64,000 bases of DNA from an uncultured Marinicella sp. (GTDB taxonomy: Bacteria; Pseudomonadota; Gammaproteobacteria; Xanthomonadales; Marinicellaceae). The notes under the pieces were generated by a model. That model searched no databases. It was not told where the DNA came from and saw nothing but the letters and a program-made list of their open reading frames with translations. Positions 1 through 10,376 of this stretch are shown here, piece by piece (positions within the stretch are counted from its first letter, which is position 1; every line of letters begins with the position of its first letter). A program made the translations under genes and the position numbers. Location of the stretch: the NCBI GenBank assembly GCA_947502595.1, contig CANNAM010000004.1, positions 62,001 to 126,000 on the forward strand, written 5' to 3'.

Positions 1-138
1 ATCGAAGCCACTGAACACAATCACGTGCGTTGGGAAGCCGCTGATTTGTTGTTTTTTACGCTGGTGATGGCCAAAGCCAAAGGGGTGAGTTTTGGAGAAA
101 TTATCAATGATTTGCGGAGTCGCAACAATGAAAGGTAA
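1..138 (+). CDS. hisE: Phosphoribosyl-ATP pyrophosphatase (HisE domain, or C-terminus of HisIE), truncated by window start
   Basis: Frame 1 reads IEATEHNHVRWEAADLLFFTLVMAKAKGVSFGEIINDLRSRNNER*; RWEAADLLFF is a HisE-like C-terminal motif; directly followed by hisD. Confidence 0.7.
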   Translation: MEATEHNHVRWEAADLLFFTLVMAKAKGVSFGEIINDLRSRNNER

Positions 139-1351
139 ATACAGCCTGCTTAAAGATTACCAACGCCCGACCTTTAAAGACCAAACTAAAGTTGAGGACA
201 CGGTGGCTAAAATACTGGACAAAATCAAGGTCCATGGAGACAAGGCGGTGCGCGCCATCAGCCTGAAAATTGACCAACAAGCAGCCCAATACATTGAGTT
301 ATTACCGTTCGATGATTACGACATACCACCGGCTTTGAAACAAGCCATTCAAAGTGCGCACAAACGCATCAAAAAATTCTGTCAATTTCAAATCAAGGGT
401 CTGAAGAATGATCAGTACAGTGATGAAATGGGCGAGTTTGGTTTTATTTACCAACCAATTGAGCGCATCGGTGCTTACATTCCTGGTGGTCAGTTTCCTT
501 TGGTGTCTACGGCATTGATGACTTTGACCCCAGCCCAAGTAGCTGGTTGTCCAGTAAGGGTTGCTTGTTCGCCGTCTGCTGACCCCGCTTTATTGGCGGC
601 GGCCAGTTTGGCTGGAGCCACCCAATTTTTACAGATTGGGGGCGCACAAGCCATCGGCGCCTTGTCTTATGGTTTTGATCAAACAGCACCAGTTAATATG
701 ATAGTTGGACCGGGCAATGCCTATGTCAACCAAGCCAAAGCACAATTACAGCACCGTACCCAAATTGATACTTTGGCTGGTCCCAGCGAATTATTGATTT
801 ACACCAACCAGGTCAAACAGCCAGAGTGGCTGATGTTTGATGCCTTGGCGCAAGCTGAACATGATGCCAATGCCGTCAGTATCGTGGTCAGCGAGTCGGT
901 TGAAATGTTAGAAAATCTTTACGACCTGTTGGCAGAGCATGACAAAGGTAAAGCCCTGTTAAAAGCCGATAACATAGTCTTGCTGTTGGCAGATGACCAG
1001 CAGCAAGCCTTGGATTTCATCAATGATTATGCGCCTGAACATTTAATGATTACCGATGAATCATTGAAAACATCTTTATTTAAAAATTATGGTTCTCTGT
1101 TCATAGGTGAAAATTCAGCTGTGGCTTTTGGTGACTATTGTGCAGGACCCAACCACACTTTACCCACTGCTGGTGCGGCTAAATTTTCTGGCGGCTTGAG
1201 TGTGCATCAATTCTTGAAAGTGTTGTCAACGCAGAAAATCAGCTCAATGGGTCGTGGGGTATTGGCCAATATTTCAGCCAAATTAGCTGCCGCAGAAGGC
1301 TTGGCGTATCACCAACAAAGTGCCGAAATCCGCAAACAATTGGATGATTAG
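128..1351 (+). CDS. hisD: Histidinol dehydrogenase
   Basis: Motifs ERIGAYIPGG, VGPGNAYVNQAK, DTLAGPSELLI, AEHD, GPNHTLPTAGAAKFSGGLSV. Likely ATG at 128 (MKGKYSLLK); the track start at 92 is a TTG. Confidence 0.95.
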   Translation: MKGKYSLLKDYQRPTFKDQTKVEDTVAKILDKIKVHGDKAVRAISLKIDQQAAQYIELLPFDDYDIPPALKQAIQSAHKRIKKFCQFQIKGLKNDQYSDEMGEFGFIYQPIERIGAYIPGGQFPLVSTALMTLTPAQVAGCPVRVACSPSADPALLAAASLAGATQFLQIGGAQAIGALSYGFDQTAPVNMIVGPGNAYVNQAKAQLQHRTQIDTLAGPSELLIYTNQVKQPEWLMFDALAQAEHDANAVSIVVSESVEMLENLYDLLAEHDKGKALLKADNIVLLLADDQQQALDFINDYAPEHLMITDESLKTSLFKNYGSLFIGENSAVAFGDYCAGPNHTLPTAGAAKFSGGLSVHQFLKVLSTQKISSMGRGVLANISAKLAAAEGLAYHQQSAEIRKQLDD

Positions 1352-1671
1352 GCTGGTTATGTTGAATCTACTCTGATGTGTCGCAGGTTGAATACATAGC
1401 ACCAACTTTGGGTAGGAATTAACTTTTTCAGATAAACAGCAATCCAATTAAAGCGGGAAAGTTTGTTTGTTAGGTTTGGTTGTAGATAGGCCCTCTCAGC
1501 CAAACCTGCATCATCCATAGCTGCTGAAAACCAATCAATAAAGGTGTAGTTATTAGCTGTTTAGACTTCCATAGAAATTATTTTATTTAGTTTTATTGTG
1601 CTGGTATATAATCAAAGTCAACCAGTAAAAAATGACATTCAGCAGTCTGTCTACGACCCACAACTAGCCAC

Positions 1672-3951
1672 ATGAAATATAAATTTTACCAGTTTGCATT
1701 AGACGACAAAAAACAAACTTTATACCACACAGGCAGCGATGGGGTTGAGGTTGAAATTGACATCACCAAAATCAATTACCAAGTGTTGTTGTACTTTGTG
1801 CAACACCATGAGGAAGTGGTGACCAAAGACCAAATCATTGAAGCGGTGTGGCAAGGTAAAATGGTGACTGACAACTCCATAGACCAATCAATATCTAAAA
1901 TCCGTAAATCATTGGCTGCATACGATGATCGGGTGGTAATCAAAACAGCTTATGGTAAAGGATTGGAGCTTGCCCCTGAAGTAACCCAGGAAGATGAGGA
2001 CAGCACAACAACAGTCAGTCCCAATAAACAGCCAATGAAATGGTTGGTTTGGCCGGTCGTGGCGGTGTTGGTTCTGCTTGCAGTGGTGCGGTTTGCGCCG
2101 CAATTAATTAATCAGCCAAAAGCCGGCATGCAGCCGACTGTTATGTGGCTGAGTGAGGCAGCTGATGAAGATTGGCAGAACCAGAGTGGGCAACAATTGC
2201 TGCACCAGGTATTTGCTCAAACAGGGGTGAATTATCAGTTGGACAGCGAAGCCAAGCCCAAACAATTAAGCAATCAAGAATACATTGATAATTACTGGCG
2301 CATCAATCCCGAGCTTGAGGTCATCAAAACTGATTTACAACAAGTCGATGATCAGTACACCTTAAACATAGAGGTTGCTACCCAAGCAACAGTTAAGAAT
2401 GGCAGTTTTAGCGGCAGTAATTTACTGAAAATTTTGACCGATGCCAACCGTTGGCTGATTGCTAACAGCCATTTAATTGAGCCACAGACTGACAGCCAAA
2501 GCCTGTTGCCGCAAGACCCTCATGTGTTGGAATTACATTTGCGTAGTTTGCATGCTTTCGCTGCAGGTCAGCTTGACCAAGCGTTAAATTATGTGCAACT
2601 GGCAGTGAGACAGGAGCCAACTTTTGCTTTGGGTTGGTTGCAACTGGCGCAGGTACAGTATGCCCAAGGCGAGAGTGAACAAAGTTTAGCGACCTTGGAT
2701 AAGTTAAAAAGCGCACCACTTTATCTGCAGTTTGAAATTGCAGAACAGGCATTGCGAGGCGATATTTTAGACACGGCAGGTGAGCAACAACAAGCCATTG
2801 AAATTTTCCAACAACTGCTGAATAAATACCCAGATGAGGCACAAGGCAAGTTGTTGCCAGTGAAGCTGAATTTGAGCTATTCACTGGCGGCAACACAACG
2901 CTATACAGAGGCACTGGAGGTGCTTAATGAAGTTGTTCTAGCACTTGGAGATCAATTTGATTTAGATTTACTGGCCCATGCTTGGCATAAGAAAGGCAGT
3001 GTTTTATTACAGATTGGCCAAACCACGGCAGCCAAGGAGGCGGCCAACCTTGCATACCAACATTTCAATGACTTATCAGACATGATGGGGGCTGCCAAAG
3101 TCAGCATCCTTTTGGCACGGATAGCCAACCATGAATCTGATTACCAACAAGCAGCTGATTACCTGCAGCAATCGATTGGAATTTATCGACATGCTGAATA
3201 CCCATTGGGTGTGGGTGCTACTTTGAATGAGTTGATTTATACCTTGATGGTTGACGGTCGCTTTACCCAAGCATGGAGCCACATGTTGGAAATGCGCCAA
3301 ATTGCTTTGGACATTGATTATTTTGCTATGCTGATGGCGGCCAAACAATTTGAAGTAGAAATTGCTCGGGCGCGTGAACAGTGGGCCATCGCAGAGGCGG
3401 CATTAGAGGATTATGTCAGGTTGGCAACTGACAATAGCTTCACTCGCGGCTTATTCAAAAAGCAATTGTTTGAGTTAGATTTGGCTTTAGACCAAGCACA
3501 GGCAGAACGTGCACAAACTATCATCCATAGCATTCAACAACACATCGACAGCAGTGGTGAAGAACGCTTGCAGCCAAGAATCAACACCCAACAAGCCAGG
3601 GTGTATTTTATTCAGGGTAATGCGCAACAAGCGATTGAATTATTGAACCAAACAAAAGCCATGGCTTTGTTAACTGAAGACATGGAGTCGATTCATGCCA
3701 TCAACAATGAACTGCTGCAATACCATGTTGATCACCAACAGTACACAGCAGCTCAAAGTATCATCGAAACGGTTGATCAAAGCAACACACCACCGGTGGC
3801 CTACCCTTATCTTTTACTGAAGTCAAAAATACTGTCAGGTTTGGGTGATCATGCCGAAGCCATCAAATGGGCTGAGCAATGTAAAAACCGAGCCAATGAA
3901 TTTTGGCGACCTGCTGATGAACTTTATCTTAAAAGCCTCAAAGCCAACTGA
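1672..3951 (+). CDS. CadC-like membrane transcriptional regulator: N-terminal OmpR/PhoB-type winged helix, TM helix, C-terminal TPR-like repeats
   Basis: N-term KDQIIEAVWQGKMVTDNSIDQSISKIRKSL...GKGLEL typical of Trans_reg_C; TM WLVWPVVAVLVLLAVVRF; helical repeat C-terminus. Confidence 0.85.
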   Translation: MKYKFYQFALDDKKQTLYHTGSDGVEVEIDITKINYQVLLYFVQHHEEVVTKDQIIEAVWQGKMVTDNSIDQSISKIRKSLAAYDDRVVIKTAYGKGLELAPEVTQEDEDSTTTVSPNKQPMKWLVWPVVAVLVLLAVVRFAPQLINQPKAGMQPTVMWLSEAADEDWQNQSGQQLLHQVFAQTGVNYQLDSEAKPKQLSNQEYIDNYWRINPELEVIKTDLQQVDDQYTLNIEVATQATVKNGSFSGSNLLKILTDANRWLIANSHLIEPQTDSQSLLPQDPHVLELHLRSLHAFAAGQLDQALNYVQLAVRQEPTFALGWLQLAQVQYAQGESEQSLATLDKLKSAPLYLQFEIAEQALRGDILDTAGEQQQAIEIFQQLLNKYPDEAQGKLLPVKLNLSYSLAATQRYTEALEVLNEVVLALGDQFDLDLLAHAWHKKGSVLLQIGQTTAAKEAANLAYQHFNDLSDMMGAAKVSILLARIANHESDYQQAADYLQQSIGIYRHAEYPLGVGATLNELIYTLMVDGRFTQAWSHMLEMRQIALDIDYFAMLMAAKQFEVEIARAREQWAIAEAALEDYVRLATDNSFTRGLFKKQLFELDLALDQAQAERAQTIIHSIQQHIDSSGEERLQPRINTQQARVYFIQGNAQQAIELLNQTKAMALLTEDMESIHAINNELLQYHVDHQQYTAAQSIIETVDQSNTPPVAYPYLLLKSKILSGLGDHAEAIKWAEQCKNRANEFWRPADELYLKSLKAN

Positions 3952-4327
3952 GTGATTGGATTTAATAGTTTGTATTTAAATAAGTTGATAGCAATTCAGT
4001 TAAGTTCATTGTCTTTTGATTAATTAATTTAACCCACGGTGCTCGCTGCCGAACTTATATCAGCACTGGATTTCGAGTGGGCTGGTGTTAGAGTCTGGCG
4101 ATCAATATAACCCTTACCAACGCTTATATCTTAGAGCCTAAATAGCAGCTGTAACAACAAAGTCAATAATAGGGTGGCAAGTTTTTGTTTAAATTAACCC
4201 TTTTTCTTTTATGTTTGAATGAAACTGAGAATTCATTACATTGAATAACAACTGACGAATAAAATTGCGATAAAATAGCTGGTTCTGTATAACTGCCAAG
4301 CAGTTGTTAACTACACCAGGAATCCAC

Positions 4328-5341
4328 ATGCGTTTGAGCCTTTTGCTGATTTGTTTATTGCTATTTATCTCAATCTCCCACAGTCAGGACTTACCTGTAG
4401 TGCCTGTAACCTCCAAGCCGTTTTCAGCCGCGCTGATAGAACGTAGATTAACTGCAAATGCCCAAGTGGTGGCGAAAAACAACAGTCAAATTTCGGCCGA
4501 AATCAGCGCAGTGGTGAATGAAATATATGTTGATGCAGGTGATACAGTGGCTGCCGGTGAAATGTTGATCAGTTTTGATGCGACTGACATTGACTTGCAG
4601 CTGCAACAAGCTCAAGCCAACAGCCAAGCAGCGCAAGCCAGATTGAGTCAGGCAGAACTGCGACTCAAACGAGCCCAAGAGATGAAAACCTTTATATCCG
4701 CCGATGACTTGCTGGCCAGAACAACCGATGTGGCGGTGTTAAAGGCTGATTTGATGCGTTTAAAAGTGGCAGAACAAACAGCGCAAAGACAAATCAATAA
4801 AACCCAGATCCGAGCGCCATTTGATGGTGTGGTCACCGTCCGACAGGCGCAATTGGGACAGCTGTTAGCCGTGGGTTCCGCAGTTTTAAGTTTGGTGCAA
4901 ATCACTGATACAGAAATTCAGGCCAAAATCCCAAGTCATTTAGCCGACTCAATCATTACTGCCGACCGGCTTGAATTTGTTGACCAAAAGCACAGTTATA
5001 CAGTTGAGTTGCTACAATTATCACCGGTGGTTGATCAGCAAGCGGCGGTGCAAACAGCCCGCTTTAAAGCCACAGACATACCGCCTTCAATCGGACAAAC
5101 TGGACAGCTGGTCTGGTACCTGAAAGACCAATTGTTGTCAGCAGATTTATTGGTCAGGCGCGGCGGTAAACTGGGGGTGTTTGTGGTCAACAACAGCAGC
5201 TCTGGACCAGTGGCTGAGTTTATCGAGTTGCCTGCAGCTCAGGAAGGCCGACCCATGCCGATTGATGGAGCGCCAGATTGGCAACTGATCATAGGCGGCA
5301 GAGAACGGCTGCAACATGGTCAAAGCATTTCGATCAAGTGA
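4328..5341 (+). CDS. RND efflux periplasmic adaptor (membrane fusion protein)
   Basis: Signal peptide MRLSLLLICLLLFISISHSQ; lipoyl-like halves (VNEIYVDAGDTVAAGEMLISFD, IRAPFDGVVTVRQAQLGQLLAVGS) and coiled coil; precedes RND permease. Confidence 0.9.
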   Translation: MRLSLLLICLLLFISISHSQDLPVVPVTSKPFSAALIERRLTANAQVVAKNNSQISAEISAVVNEIYVDAGDTVAAGEMLISFDATDIDLQLQQAQANSQAAQARLSQAELRLKRAQEMKTFISADDLLARTTDVAVLKADLMRLKVAEQTAQRQINKTQIRAPFDGVVTVRQAQLGQLLAVGSAVLSLVQITDTEIQAKIPSHLADSIITADRLEFVDQKHSYTVELLQLSPVVDQQAAVQTARFKATDIPPSIGQTGQLVWYLKDQLLSADLLVRRGGKLGVFVVNNSSSGPVAEFIELPAAQEGRPMPIDGAPDWQLIIGGRERLQHGQSISIK

Positions 5342-5354
5342 GAAGGACTTAAAC

Positions 5355-8300
5355 ATGCTAGCCAGAATGCTCACCAACCACCCCTTGGTCAATATTTTCT
5401 TTACTGTGGTGCTGGTAATGGGCCTGTTGTCCTATTTAATCATGCCACGCGAACAAGACCCGGAAATAAATTTTTATTGGGTCAATATTGGCACTGTCTT
5501 GCCCGGAGCTTCAGCAGAGGATGTTGAAAAGCTGGTAACCTCGCCACTGGAAGATGCGATTAAAAATGTGCAAGACATCAGTTTCACCAATTCAACCTCG
5601 CGTGAATCGGTGTCCAATATATTGGTCAGATTCCGAGACATTGGTGAACGTAATTTTGATAAGCGAATCAATGATTTGCGGCGTGAAATACAAAACAAAG
5701 CCAGTGCCGAGCTGCCGGATGAGGCGGATGACCCTTTGATTATTGAGTTGACCACCTCCAATGGCTTCCCAACTGCTTTGGTGGTGGTGACAGGACAGGC
5801 AGATGATGAGGTGTTGCGCTCACAGGCGCGTAAAATCAAAGAAGATTTAGAAGGTTTGCGCGGCGTGGATAAAGTCACACCCTCTGGGTTGCACGACCCT
5901 GAATTACAGGTTGAGTTTGATCCTGATTTATTGGCAGCTCATGGCTTGAATGCGGTACAACTGGCTGAAACTTTGCGGGGTGCGTTCCGAGATGTGTCTG
6001 CGGGCAGTGCCCAAGTGGCAGGCAATGAATGGTTGGTTCGGGTGGCTGGTACCACTGACCAACCGGCATTGCTGGCTCAGATTCAATTGCCAGTAATCGG
6101 TGAAACTGCAGTAACAGTCGACCAAATTGCCACCGTTGCTCGAGGTCGAGAAAAGGCCGCTCAACTGGCTGCTTACCAAGGCCAACCGGCGGTTTCGATG
6201 GCTGTCACCAAAGTGTCTATGGTCAACACTTTAGATTTGGTTGATCGTATTCGGGCTTATATAAACGACAAAAACCAACAAGTGGCAGATTTGGGCATTC
6301 AGTTGGTGTTGGCCGATGACCAAACCATCCAGACCCGCAGCGCACTGTCGGTGATGCAGACCAATGCAGCCTTAGGAATGATTCTGGTGCTGTTTGTTTG
6401 TTGGTTGTTTCTGGGGTTTAAAATTGCCTTTTTTGTGACCCTGGGTATCGCCTTTTCAGTGGCCGGCAGCATGTGGGTGCTGAACATGACTGGCAATACC
6501 TTGAATGTTTCTGTGTTGCTGGGCATTGTGATAGTTTTGGGGATGTTGGTAGATGATGCGGTGGTGGTGGTTGAAGCAATTTACTACCGCATGCAGCGCG
6601 GGGCCGATGCATTGAGTGCATCTGTCGAGTCTTTGCGCGAAGTGGGTGCGCCCGTTACGGCTGGAGTGTTGACCACCATGGCGGCATTTTTGCCGTTGAT
6701 GTTGTTGCCTGGAATTTTGGGTGCCTTTATGTTTGTGATCCCCTTTGTGGTGACTTTGGGTCTGGGTATCAGTTTAATTGAGGCTTTTTGGATTTTACCT
6801 TCACATGTGATTGGCAGTGAAACACCGAAAACGATTCGACCGTTACCACAGCACAGTGCTTACAACCCAATTAAGTACAGCAGTGCTGCATGGCACAAGT
6901 TGAAACGTCTTTTGTCAACAGCTTATGACAACGGTGCCAAGCGGATGCAGCTGTGGCGCAGTAACTGGACCCGCAAACTGCGCACGCGATACACTAAAGT
7001 GCTGTGTTTTATGTTGCGCCGACCTTATGTAATCATTGTATTTGGGGTGTTGAGCTTTTTCGGCGCTGTGTTCATTATGCAGCAAGAAAAGGTCAAGACT
7101 GAGTTTTTTACCTTTGATCCTTTTAGGTTGTTTTATGTCAATGTGGACATGCCATCCAACACACCTTTAGAGCAAACGTTGGCACAAACCATGGTGGTGG
7201 AAAAACGCCTGAGAAACTTTGTTGAAGATCATGAAATTCGTGCCATCACAGCTTTGTCAGGGATTAAGTTCACAGAAATGGAAGTGCTGTTTGGTGACCA
7301 ATATGGTCAGATTCAAGTGTCGTTGATGCCTAAAGAAAATGACATGCGGTCAGTGTCTGAAGTGGTGGCCAGCATGCGAGAGACTTTGGTTAATACACCT
7401 GGTGATGCCCTCATTTCTTTTCTGGAAATATCTGGTGGTCCACCCGCGGGGAAACCAGTCAGCGTTAAGGTGCGCAGTGATGATTTTATTGAGTTGCGGG
7501 CGGCGGCCGATGCAGTCAAACAAATCGTAACCGACCGACCAGGTGCCAAAGACGTGAATGACAATGATGTACCGGGCCGTTCTGAGTTGGTGCTTGAACT
7601 GAATCATCAAAACATCCGCAACTTGGGTTTGGAGCCGGGCACAGTGTCGCGCATGTTGCGGTTGCATTTAGATGGTGAAATAGTGGCATTGATGCGCGAC
7701 CAAGGGGAAAAAGTCGAGCTGCGAGTGCGTGCGCAGCAACGCAATCTACAAGCGATTGATGGCTTTATGAATGACCCAGTGGCCTTACCTGGTGGCGGAC
7801 AAACCACCTTAGGTAACCTGTTTACACAGCGCACTGATGTAGGGCGCAGCGCCATCAGACATTATAATTTACGCCGAGCGATAACAGTTGAAGCGGAAAT
7901 CAACAGTGAGTTAACCAACACCGCCAATATCAATGCAGAAATCATTGACGCCTGGCAAAAGATCAGAGACCAGTACCCCAATACCGATTTAGATTTTTCT
8001 GGGGAGCTTGATGACATCAATGAAAGCTTGGGCGCCATGGGTTCTTTGTTTTTATTGGGTTTGGGTTTGATTTACTTGATTCTGGCTACTCAGATGCGCA
8101 GCTATTTTCAGCCATTTTTGATCATGGTTACTGTACCCATGGCCTTTACTGGTGTGGTGTTCGGGTTATTTATTACCAACAACCCATTGAGTTTATACAC
8201 CATGTACGGCATCATCGCTTTAACGGGTATTGCGGTTAATGGTGCCATTGTATTGATTGATGCGGCTAATGAACGCATCAAAGCCGGTAAGCGTCCGTTG

Positions 8301-8528
8301 CATGCCACAGTCTATGCTGCCCGCCGCCGCATAGTCCCGATCATCATGACCACCACCACTACCATTGCAGGTTTGTTTTCACTGGCTGCTGGTTTAGGTG
8401 GTAAGTCTTTGCTTTGGGGGCCAGTGGCCTCAGCCATTGTGTTTGGTTTGGCGTTTTCATCGGTTTTAACCCTATTTATGGTGCCGGTTTTATACCGCCA
8501 ATTCATGAAACAACATGATGCCCATTGA
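5355..8528 (+). CDS. RND family efflux transporter permease (AcrB/MdtB-like)
   Basis: About 1057 aa; MLARMLTNHPLVNIFFTVVLVMGLLSYLIMPREQDPEI; GIVIVLGMLVDDAVVVVEA; GIIALTGIAVNGAIVLIDAANE. ATG at 5355 preferred over the upstream alternative. Confidence 0.95.
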   Translation: MLARMLTNHPLVNIFFTVVLVMGLLSYLIMPREQDPEINFYWVNIGTVLPGASAEDVEKLVTSPLEDAIKNVQDISFTNSTSRESVSNILVRFRDIGERNFDKRINDLRREIQNKASAELPDEADDPLIIELTTSNGFPTALVVVTGQADDEVLRSQARKIKEDLEGLRGVDKVTPSGLHDPELQVEFDPDLLAAHGLNAVQLAETLRGAFRDVSAGSAQVAGNEWLVRVAGTTDQPALLAQIQLPVIGETAVTVDQIATVARGREKAAQLAAYQGQPAVSMAVTKVSMVNTLDLVDRIRAYINDKNQQVADLGIQLVLADDQTIQTRSALSVMQTNAALGMILVLFVCWLFLGFKIAFFVTLGIAFSVAGSMWVLNMTGNTLNVSVLLGIVIVLGMLVDDAVVVVEAIYYRMQRGADALSASVESLREVGAPVTAGVLTTMAAFLPLMLLPGILGAFMFVIPFVVTLGLGISLIEAFWILPSHVIGSETPKTIRPLPQHSAYNPIKYSSAAWHKLKRLLSTAYDNGAKRMQLWRSNWTRKLRTRYTKVLCFMLRRPYVIIVFGVLSFFGAVFIMQQEKVKTEFFTFDPFRLFYVNVDMPSNTPLEQTLAQTMVVEKRLRNFVEDHEIRAITALSGIKFTEMEVLFGDQYGQIQVSLMPKENDMRSVSEVVASMRETLVNTPGDALISFLEISGGPPAGKPVSVKVRSDDFIELRAAADAVKQIVTDRPGAKDVNDNDVPGRSELVLELNHQNIRNLGLEPGTVSRMLRLHLDGEIVALMRDQGEKVELRVRAQQRNLQAIDGFMNDPVALPGGGQTTLGNLFTQRTDVGRSAIRHYNLRRAITVEAEINSELTNTANINAEIIDAWQKIRDQYPNTDLDFSGELDDINESLGAMGSLFLLGLGLIYLILATQMRSYFQPFLIMVTVPMAFTGVVFGLFITNNPLSLYTMYGIIALTGIAVNGAIVLIDAANERIKAGKRPLHATVYAARRRIVPIIMTTTTTIAGLFSLAAGLGGKSLLWGPVASAIVFGLAFSSVLTLFMVPVLYRQFMKQHDAH

Positions 8529-8555
8529 GGTGTTTTCCATAAACAATGTTGTCAA

Positions 8556-9656
8556 TTAAGGATCAGGCCAAATAATCAAGTCTGCATCAGGCCAATTAAA
8601 AGGGTTGTAAGCAAAGCTGTTATTGTTGGCCCATGACTGACAAAACGGTATTTTTTCAGGTTGGTCATGAATATTCCAATAGCTGCTACAAACCTCTGTC
8701 ACATGGATGTTTCTGCATTCACTCATGGTTGGTGCAGAGAAACTGGTTTGGTATTGGTGCACCGCTTCCCAAGCAATTTGTAACAAAGCTTGACCCGTGT
8801 CAGGGGCAATTTCTGCTGGAATCAGCAGGCCTTCAGGAGAGCTGTTCAGCAAGCTGGCATAACTAACAGCTGCCATATAAAACACTCCTTCGGTATTCAA
8901 ATGCACATCATCACTGAACAGTTGGTCTAACTTTTCAACATCGGTTCCAGTGAAACCTGGTACTTGGTCAGCCAATATGTGTTCGACCAAAGTGACCAAT
9001 GCCAAACCGGCCGGGATGTTATGTATGGCGCTGGGTAAACCTTCATCTGCCAGGGTTAAGTTGACTTTTTCCGCCACACACTCCCAACTTTTAACCACCA
9101 GACTTTCATGGTCCAGCCACTCCTGAATGTTGTTAAAATCGATGTACCACCATGAATGGTACAAGTAAGTTTGGGCATCAGGGTTGCCACTAAGCAAGCG
9201 GTCATGGTAATGCCTCAATAAGCTGCTACTGTATTCATAAATAATGGTGTCTATGATGTCATGTCTTTCGGTGATGATTAAGGTGTTATAGTTTTCATTT
9301 GGGCCCAGAGTAGCGGGGTTGGCCAATTCGTTGATGACATTCATGTTTGTTGTGTCTCGATTTTTACCATTTAAATATCCGGTCCATTCATTACTTGAAG
9401 GTAAGTTCATGCCACTGGTTCGTACCCGAATTGGTGAGCCAATGCCAATCTGCTGGTTCCAGTTGTAATCGACACCTTTACCGGCAGCGATGGTGTGTAA
9501 AAAATCAGCATAAGGGTTGTCAGTCAAGCTGTGGCCGCTGATGAACACCCGTTTGGATTGCTGGTCAAAGCCATTGTAAAAAATCAGGTCTGCGGTACCA
9601 CCTGCACTTGCGTTCATTGAAATAAGACAGCACAGTGTTTTAGTTAGATGATTCAT
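8556..9656 (-). CDS. Secreted SGNH/GDSL-like hydrolase (tentative)
   Basis: Signal-peptide-like N-term, then ADLIFYNGFDQ; block-I-like ISGHSLTD and block-V-like SDDVHLN (DxxH). Confidence 0.55.
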   Translation of the reverse strand: MNHLTKTLCCLISMNASAGGTADLIFYNGFDQQSKRVFISGHSLTDNPYADFLHTIAAGKGVDYNWNQQIGIGSPIRVRTSGMNLPSSNEWTGYLNGKNRDTTNMNVINELANPATLGPNENYNTLIITERHDIIDTIIYEYSSSLLRHYHDRLLSGNPDAQTYLYHSWWYIDFNNIQEWLDHESLVVKSWECVAEKVNLTLADEGLPSAIHNIPAGLALVTLVEHILADQVPGFTGTDVEKLDQLFSDDVHLNTEGVFYMAAVSYASLLNSSPEGLLIPAEIAPDTGQALLQIAWEAVHQYQTSFSAPTMSECRNIHVTEVCSSYWNIHDQPEKIPFCQSWANNNSFAYNPFNWPDADLIIWPDP

Positions 9657-9982
9657 TGTGTCGATTGGACCTCATGGTTGTGGTTGGGTACTGCAGCAGC
9701 AGCCTTGGTCGTATTTTGTTTTAGATTGCAGTTTGTTTGTTTAGCTTGAACCCATAATCACCTGATTAAACGACAAGTATGACTGTAAAAATAACAAGTA
9801 CTGAAGCTTGATTCGTAATATCAGTGGAATTTATGACATGGTTATGCAATAAATTTTAACCAGCCATGTAAATGAATTTATTGGCTTAGATATTGGCTTG
9901 TTCTTGTCATGGTGTTTTGAACTGCTAAAAGCCGTTGATTTAAGGTAGAATCTAAACTCTTTACAAATGGTAGGTAAATGGT

Positions 9983-10366
9983 ATGGCTTATGTGACAATT
10001 GTGTTGGCTTTGGCGCTGTTACAGTACACGTTTTTTGCGTATAAGGTGGGTATGGCGCGTGGTAAGTTTGGTGTCAATGCGCCAGCCGTGACCGGCCATC
10101 CTGAGTTCGAGCGGTATTATCGGGTGCAGCAAAATACCTTAGAGCAGCTGGTGGTGTTTGTTCCTGGTCTGCTTATATTTGCTCATTATTTACATGCTTT
10201 GACCGCAGCTGGCTTGGGTGTGGTGTTTTTACTGGGGCGCATGATTTACTTCAAAGCCTATGTGGCTGAGCCCAAATCCAGGGGCATAGGTTTTATGCTG
10301 ACTTTGTTGCCGTCTCTGGCATTGGTGGTGGGTGGTTTGATTGGTGCAGTGTTTGAATTGATATAA
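9983..10366 (+). CDS. MAPEG family membrane protein
   Basis: 127 aa, 3-4 TM; GVNAPAVTGHPEFERYYRVQQNTLEQLVVFVPGL matches the MAPEG motif. Confidence 0.85.
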   Translation: MAYVTIVLALALLQYTFFAYKVGMARGKFGVNAPAVTGHPEFERYYRVQQNTLEQLVVFVPGLLIFAHYLHALTAAGLGVVFLLGRMIYFKAYVAEPKSRGIGFMLTLLPSLALVVGGLIGAVFELI

Positions 10367-10376
10367 GGGTGGTCGG

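Noticed and set aside
1472-1507. Inverted repeat AGGTTTGG...CCAAACCT with a minus-strand GGCTGAGA string, considered as a second TPP element
   Set aside because: No ACCC...GAACCTGAT...GTAGGGA half nearby; only a short chance match and a simple hairpin.
2462-2914. 150-aa ORF antisense to the CadC-like gene
   Set aside because: Entirely antisense to a well-supported coding frame; no domain or initiation signal evident.
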